A DNA stretch of 35,116 nucleotides from Paracoccus shandongensis (GTDB lineage: Bacteria > Pseudomonadota > Alphaproteobacteria > Rhodobacterales > Rhodobacteraceae), in NCBI RefSeq assembly GCF_017315735.1, contig NZ_JAFLRK010000036.1, positions 1 through 35,116 on the forward strand. Direction: 5' to 3'. A program made the translations under genes and the position numbers. The notes under the pieces are model-generated. The model saw only the letters and a list, made by a program, of their open reading frames with translations. It was not told the origin of the DNA and did no database searches. Shown here one piece after another: positions 32,669 through 35,116 of the stretch (position 1 is its first letter; the number at the start of each line of letters is the position of its first letter).

Positions 32669-32693
32669 AACGGGAAGCAAGGTGATCCGTTCC
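32669..32693 (-). promoter_or_regulatory. EcfG-type stress promoter candidate for the giant HWE kinase gene
   Basis: On the minus strand GGAAC (32689-32693), a spacer of exactly 16 nt and CGTT (32669-32672) match the alphaproteobacterial EcfG consensus with no mismatch. The -10 element lies 38 nt before the kinase ATG in the 226-bp gap behind kdpE, which holds no gene. Confidence 0.7.
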
Positions 32694-32857
32694 CCGCCCG
32701 CCGCCGTCCCCGGAGGCTTGCCATCAGAACGGGGCCGCCGCGTCTTCCCCTTGCCATTTTGTCACCGGCACCAGCCCCCGCGCCCTGGCCTGCGATCAGC
32801 ACGTCACGGGGGGCCGATCGGCAGGTCGGTTGCCGGAAGATGGGCGTCTGCGTGCCC

Positions 32858-33556
32858 TCACTCGGCCGAGGCGAAGCGGTAGCCGATGCCCGGCTCGGTG
32901 AAGATCAGGCGCGGGGCGGCCGCGTCATCGCCCAGCTTGTCGCGCAGATGCCCCACGGCGATGCGCAGGTAATGGCTGTCGTCCAGATGCGCGGGCCCCC
33001 AGACGGTGCGCAAAAGCTGGTGATGGGTCAGCAGCCGGCCCGCGTTGCGCGCCAGCAGCGCCAGCACGTCGAATTCCTTGCGCGTCAGGCGCACCGGCAC
33101 CCCGGCCCGCGTCACCGTGCGGGCGGCAAGGTCGATGCCCAGGTCGCCATGGGACAGGACCGGCGGCACCTCTCCGGCGCTTCGGCGGCGGGTCAGGGCG
33201 CGCAGGCGGGCCAGCAGTTCGGCGGGGGCGAAGGGCTTGGTGACGTAATCGTCGGCGCCCGCGTCCAGCGCCGCCACGATCTCGGCCTCGGCCGAACGGA
33301 CCGAGACGACCACGATGGGCACGTCGGACCAGTCGCGGATGGCGGCGATCACCGCCTTGCCGTCCATGTCGGGCAGGCCCAGATCCAGCACCACCGCCGA
33401 CGGCGCGCCGGTCGCCGCGCGCTCGATCCCCTCGCGCCCGCGCGCGGCCTCGTCCATGGCGTGGCCCGCGCCTTCCAGCACGATGCGCAGAAAGCGGCGG
33501 ATCGGGGCCTCGTCCTCGATCACCAGAAGGCGCAGCGGCGCGGAAGGGTCAGGCAT
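32858..33556 (-). CDS. kdpE: KdpE response regulator
   Basis: A 232-aa OmpR-family DNA-binding regulator that switches on the high-affinity K+ uptake genes kdpFABC. Receiver: LLVIEDEAPIRRFL, phospho-acceptor D58 in VVLDLGLPDMDG, K107 in VTKPFAP. The winged-helix domain carries the KdpE-type ending: RLTRKEFDVLALLARNAG, LLRTVWGPAHLDDSHYLRI, VGHLRDKLGDD and FTEPGIGYRF. Its start overlaps the kdpD stop by 8 nt, so both come from one message. The KdpFABC pump genes probably lie beyond the right edge, upstream on this strand. Confidence 0.95.
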   Translation of the reverse strand: MPDPSAPLRLLVIEDEAPIRRFLRIVLEGAGHAMDEAARGREGIERAATGAPSAVVLDLGLPDMDGKAVIAAIRDWSDVPIVVVSVRSAEAEIVAALDAGADDYVTKPFAPAELLARLRALTRRRSAGEVPPVLSHGDLGIDLAARTVTRAGVPVRLTRKEFDVLALLARNAGRLLTHHQLLRTVWGPAHLDDSHYLRIAVGHLRDKLGDDAAAPRLIFTEPGIGYRFASAE

Positions 33557-35116
33557 CGGCGTCCTCGGGGGCGGCTGCGGCGGGCAGGATCATGCGGATG
33601 GCCGCGCCCTGCCCCCTGGGCGGGGCGATGGCCGCGACGCTGCCCTCGTTAGCCTCCACCATGCCCTTGACGATGGCAAGGCCAAGTCCGGTTCCCGCCG
33701 GATGCCCGTCCCCCTGCACGGCGCGGTGGAAGATGTCGAACACCCGGGCGCGTTCCGCCTGGGGGATGCCGGGGCCTTCGTCCGTGACGGTCAGCGCCAC
33801 GCCGCCCGCGAGCGGTTCGGCAAGGATGCGGATGGTGCTGCCTTCGGGGGCATATTTGGTCGCGTTCTCCAGCAGGTTGGCCAGCGCCTGGCCGATCAGA
33901 ACCGGATCGACGTTCAGCGCGGGCGTGCCCGGGGCCACGCCGACCTCGATCCGGAAGGGGGCCAGCACGCGGGCCAGGTCGCCGCGCGCGCGCCCGATCA
34001 GTTCGGCCACCGCAACCGTCTCGCGGCGCGGCACCAGGGCGCCGTGGCCCAGCCGGGTCATGCCCAGCAGGTTGCCCACGAAACGGTCGAGCCTGCGCGC
34101 CTCGTCCAGCGCCCCGGCCAAAAGATCGCGGTTCTGCGCGGGCGTCAGTCCGCCATCCGCCACCGCCGACAGTGCGCCGATCACCGTGACCAGCGGCGTG
34201 CGCAGGTCGTGGCTGACGCTGTTCAGAAGCGCCGCGCGCAGCTTTTCCGTCTCGGACGCCAGCCTGGCCCGTTCCAGGTCGCTTTCAACGGCGATGCGTT
34301 CCACCGCGACCGCGATCTGGTCCTCGACCGCGGCCAGCAGGCGGCGGGTGTCGGGGTCAAGCCGCCGGGCCGGGTCCAGGAAGCGCAGCCCCACCGCCCC
34401 CATGGGCGCGCCCTGCGTGGCAAGCGGCAGGAACATCCAGTCGGCGGCGGGCAGCGTGTCGGTGTCGCGCCCCGCAGGCTGGTTCTGCTGAAAGGCCCAC
34501 AGCGCCGCCGCCTGCGAGGGGGGATCAAGGCTTTCCTCGATCGCGGGGAAGCCCTGCACCTGTTCCAGCGTCCCGTCCGCCCCCGGCATCAGGATCAGCG
34601 AATGGCATTCCAGCGTATGCGCGATATGGGCCGCCGCCGCCCACAGCACGTCGTCCGTCGTGGTGGCCGAGGCGATCTTGCGGGCAAAGTCATACAGCGT
34701 TTCCGTGCGCATCTGGGTCATGCGCATGAATTCGACCTGCCGCTTCAGCCGCCCGGCCAGGCTGCCCGTGAACAGGGCCGAGACGGTGAAGACCATCAGC
34801 GCCACCACCGATTCCTCGGCCGCGACCCGCAGCGAGAAGAACGGCTCGGTGAAGAAATAATTGTAGGCCAGAAAGCCCAGGATGCTGGCGGCGATGGCCC
34901 CGGCGGTTCCCGACCGCATCGCCACGGCCAGAACCCCCACCAGATAGATCACCGCCAGCGAGGCGTCGGGCAGGACATGCCACAGGGGCCAGGCCAGCAG
35001 CGTGGCCGCGATGGTCGCCAGGACGGGCCGGACCAGCAGGCGCAGCCGGTCGCGCGCGTCCTTGCCGCGCCAGCGCAACCGGGCGGGCGGGGGCGGCGGG
35101 GCCGTGCCGGTGGCGG
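33549..35116 (-). CDS. kdpD: KdpD sensor kinase, C-terminal part (cut by right edge)
   Basis: The frame is open from the window edge; the codon at 35078 is TTG and not a real start. Visible order: a Pro-rich linker, the DUF4118 membrane domain with four helices (LATIAATLLAWPLWHVLP, LAVIYLVGVLAVAM, AGAIAASILGFLAYNYFF, VALMVFTVSALFTGSLAG). A GAF-like region follows, then the dimerisation and phospho-acceptor helix SVSHDLRTPLVTVIGAL (codon for the His at 34209-34211). The ATPase domain has LANLLENATKYAP, VTDEGPGIP and GTGLGLAIVKGMVEANEG. The missing N-terminal part would contain the KdpD and universal-stress-type domains that sense turgor or K+. It phosphorylates KdpE. Confidence 0.95.
   Translation of the reverse strand, partial: ATGTAPPPPPARLRWRGKDARDRLRLLVRPVLATIAATLLAWPLWHVLPDASLAVIYLVGVLAVAMRSGTAGAIAASILGFLAYNYFFTEPFFSLRVAAEESVVALMVFTVSALFTGSLAGRLKRQVEFMRMTQMRTETLYDFARKIASATTTDDVLWAAAAHIAHTLECHSLILMPGADGTLEQVQGFPAIEESLDPPSQAAALWAFQQNQPAGRDTDTLPAADWMFLPLATQGAPMGAVGLRFLDPARRLDPDTRRLLAAVEDQIAVAVERIAVESDLERARLASETEKLRAALLNSVSHDLRTPLVTVIGALSAVADGGLTPAQNRDLLAGALDEARRLDRFVGNLLGMTRLGHGALVPRRETVAVAELIGRARGDLARVLAPFRIEVGVAPGTPALNVDPVLIGQALANLLENATKYAPEGSTIRILAEPLAGGVALTVTDEGPGIPQAERARVFDIFHRAVQGDGHPAGTGLGLAIVKGMVEANEGSVAAIAPPRGQGAAIRMILPAAAAPEDADA

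Noticed and set aside
29026..32685. A 1219-codon plus-strand open frame opposite the giant kinase
   Set aside because: Low-complexity, Gly/Arg/His-rich antisense of PAS/GAF coding sequence, with no ribosome binding site or family motif.

Overview
The window is a GC-rich chromosomal stretch that looks like an alphaproteobacterium, most likely a Paracoccus-type member of the Rhodobacterales. Supporting signs are a glutathione-dependent formaldehyde-activating enzyme, HWE-type histidine kinases with stand-alone receiver proteins, alphaproteobacterial EcfG-type (general stress response) promoter sequences, a serralysin-type RTX protease and a Kdp two-component pair. This assignment comes from gene content and base composition, not from a database search. 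No rRNA, tRNA, CRISPR array, insertion sequence or integrase was seen.

Layout, left to right. (a) 1-1850: an OmpR-family response regulator (cut by the left edge) with a PepSY protein on the minus strand, divergent from a second small PepSY protein and a 202-aa RTX calcium-binding protein. A direct repeat with 11-bp periodicity lies between the divergent genes. (b) 1854-8865: DUF475/TerC-like membrane protein, Gfa with a long C-terminal tail, a spermidine-synthase-like methyltransferase, a receiver-only response regulator divergent from a DUF2934 protein, a YihY/BrkB membrane protein and L-threonine aldolase. (c) 8938-10741: a MhpD-type hydratase and a Tat-exported cyclase-family hydrolase. 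(d) 10987-17627, minus strand: an M24 X-Pro dipeptidase followed by dppA-B-C-D-F, a peptide uptake and cleavage unit. (e) 18013-21772: an 1111-aa M10 RTX metalloprotease and a small exported protein of unknown function. (f) 21791-25864, minus strand: LolD-like ATPase, FtsX-type permease and AttH/CrtC lipocalin-like protein, coupled by overlapping start and stop codons. (g) 25999-32631, minus strand: a giant sensor kinase (seven PAS-like and three GAF-like modules plus an HWE kinase core), a receiver-only response regulator and a second PAS-HWE kinase. (h) 32858-35116, minus strand: kdpE and the C-terminal part of kdpD, cut by the right edge.

The most coherent new signal is regulatory. Three sequences fit the alphaproteobacterial EcfG consensus GGAAC-N16-(C/G)GTT. 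They lie in front of the receiver protein at 5737 (minus), the DUF2934 protein at 5904 (plus) and the giant HWE kinase at 32631 (minus). HWE/HisKA_2 kinases and receiver-only proteins feed the PhyR-NepR-EcfG system in this class, so the window may hold stress-response sensors that are themselves under stress-sigma control. The giant kinase gene is interrupted by a one-base frame change at a run of six G (28832-28837, C on the plus strand), which separates the sensor modules from the catalytic core. This could be a real mutation, a phase switch, frameshifting or a sequencing error.
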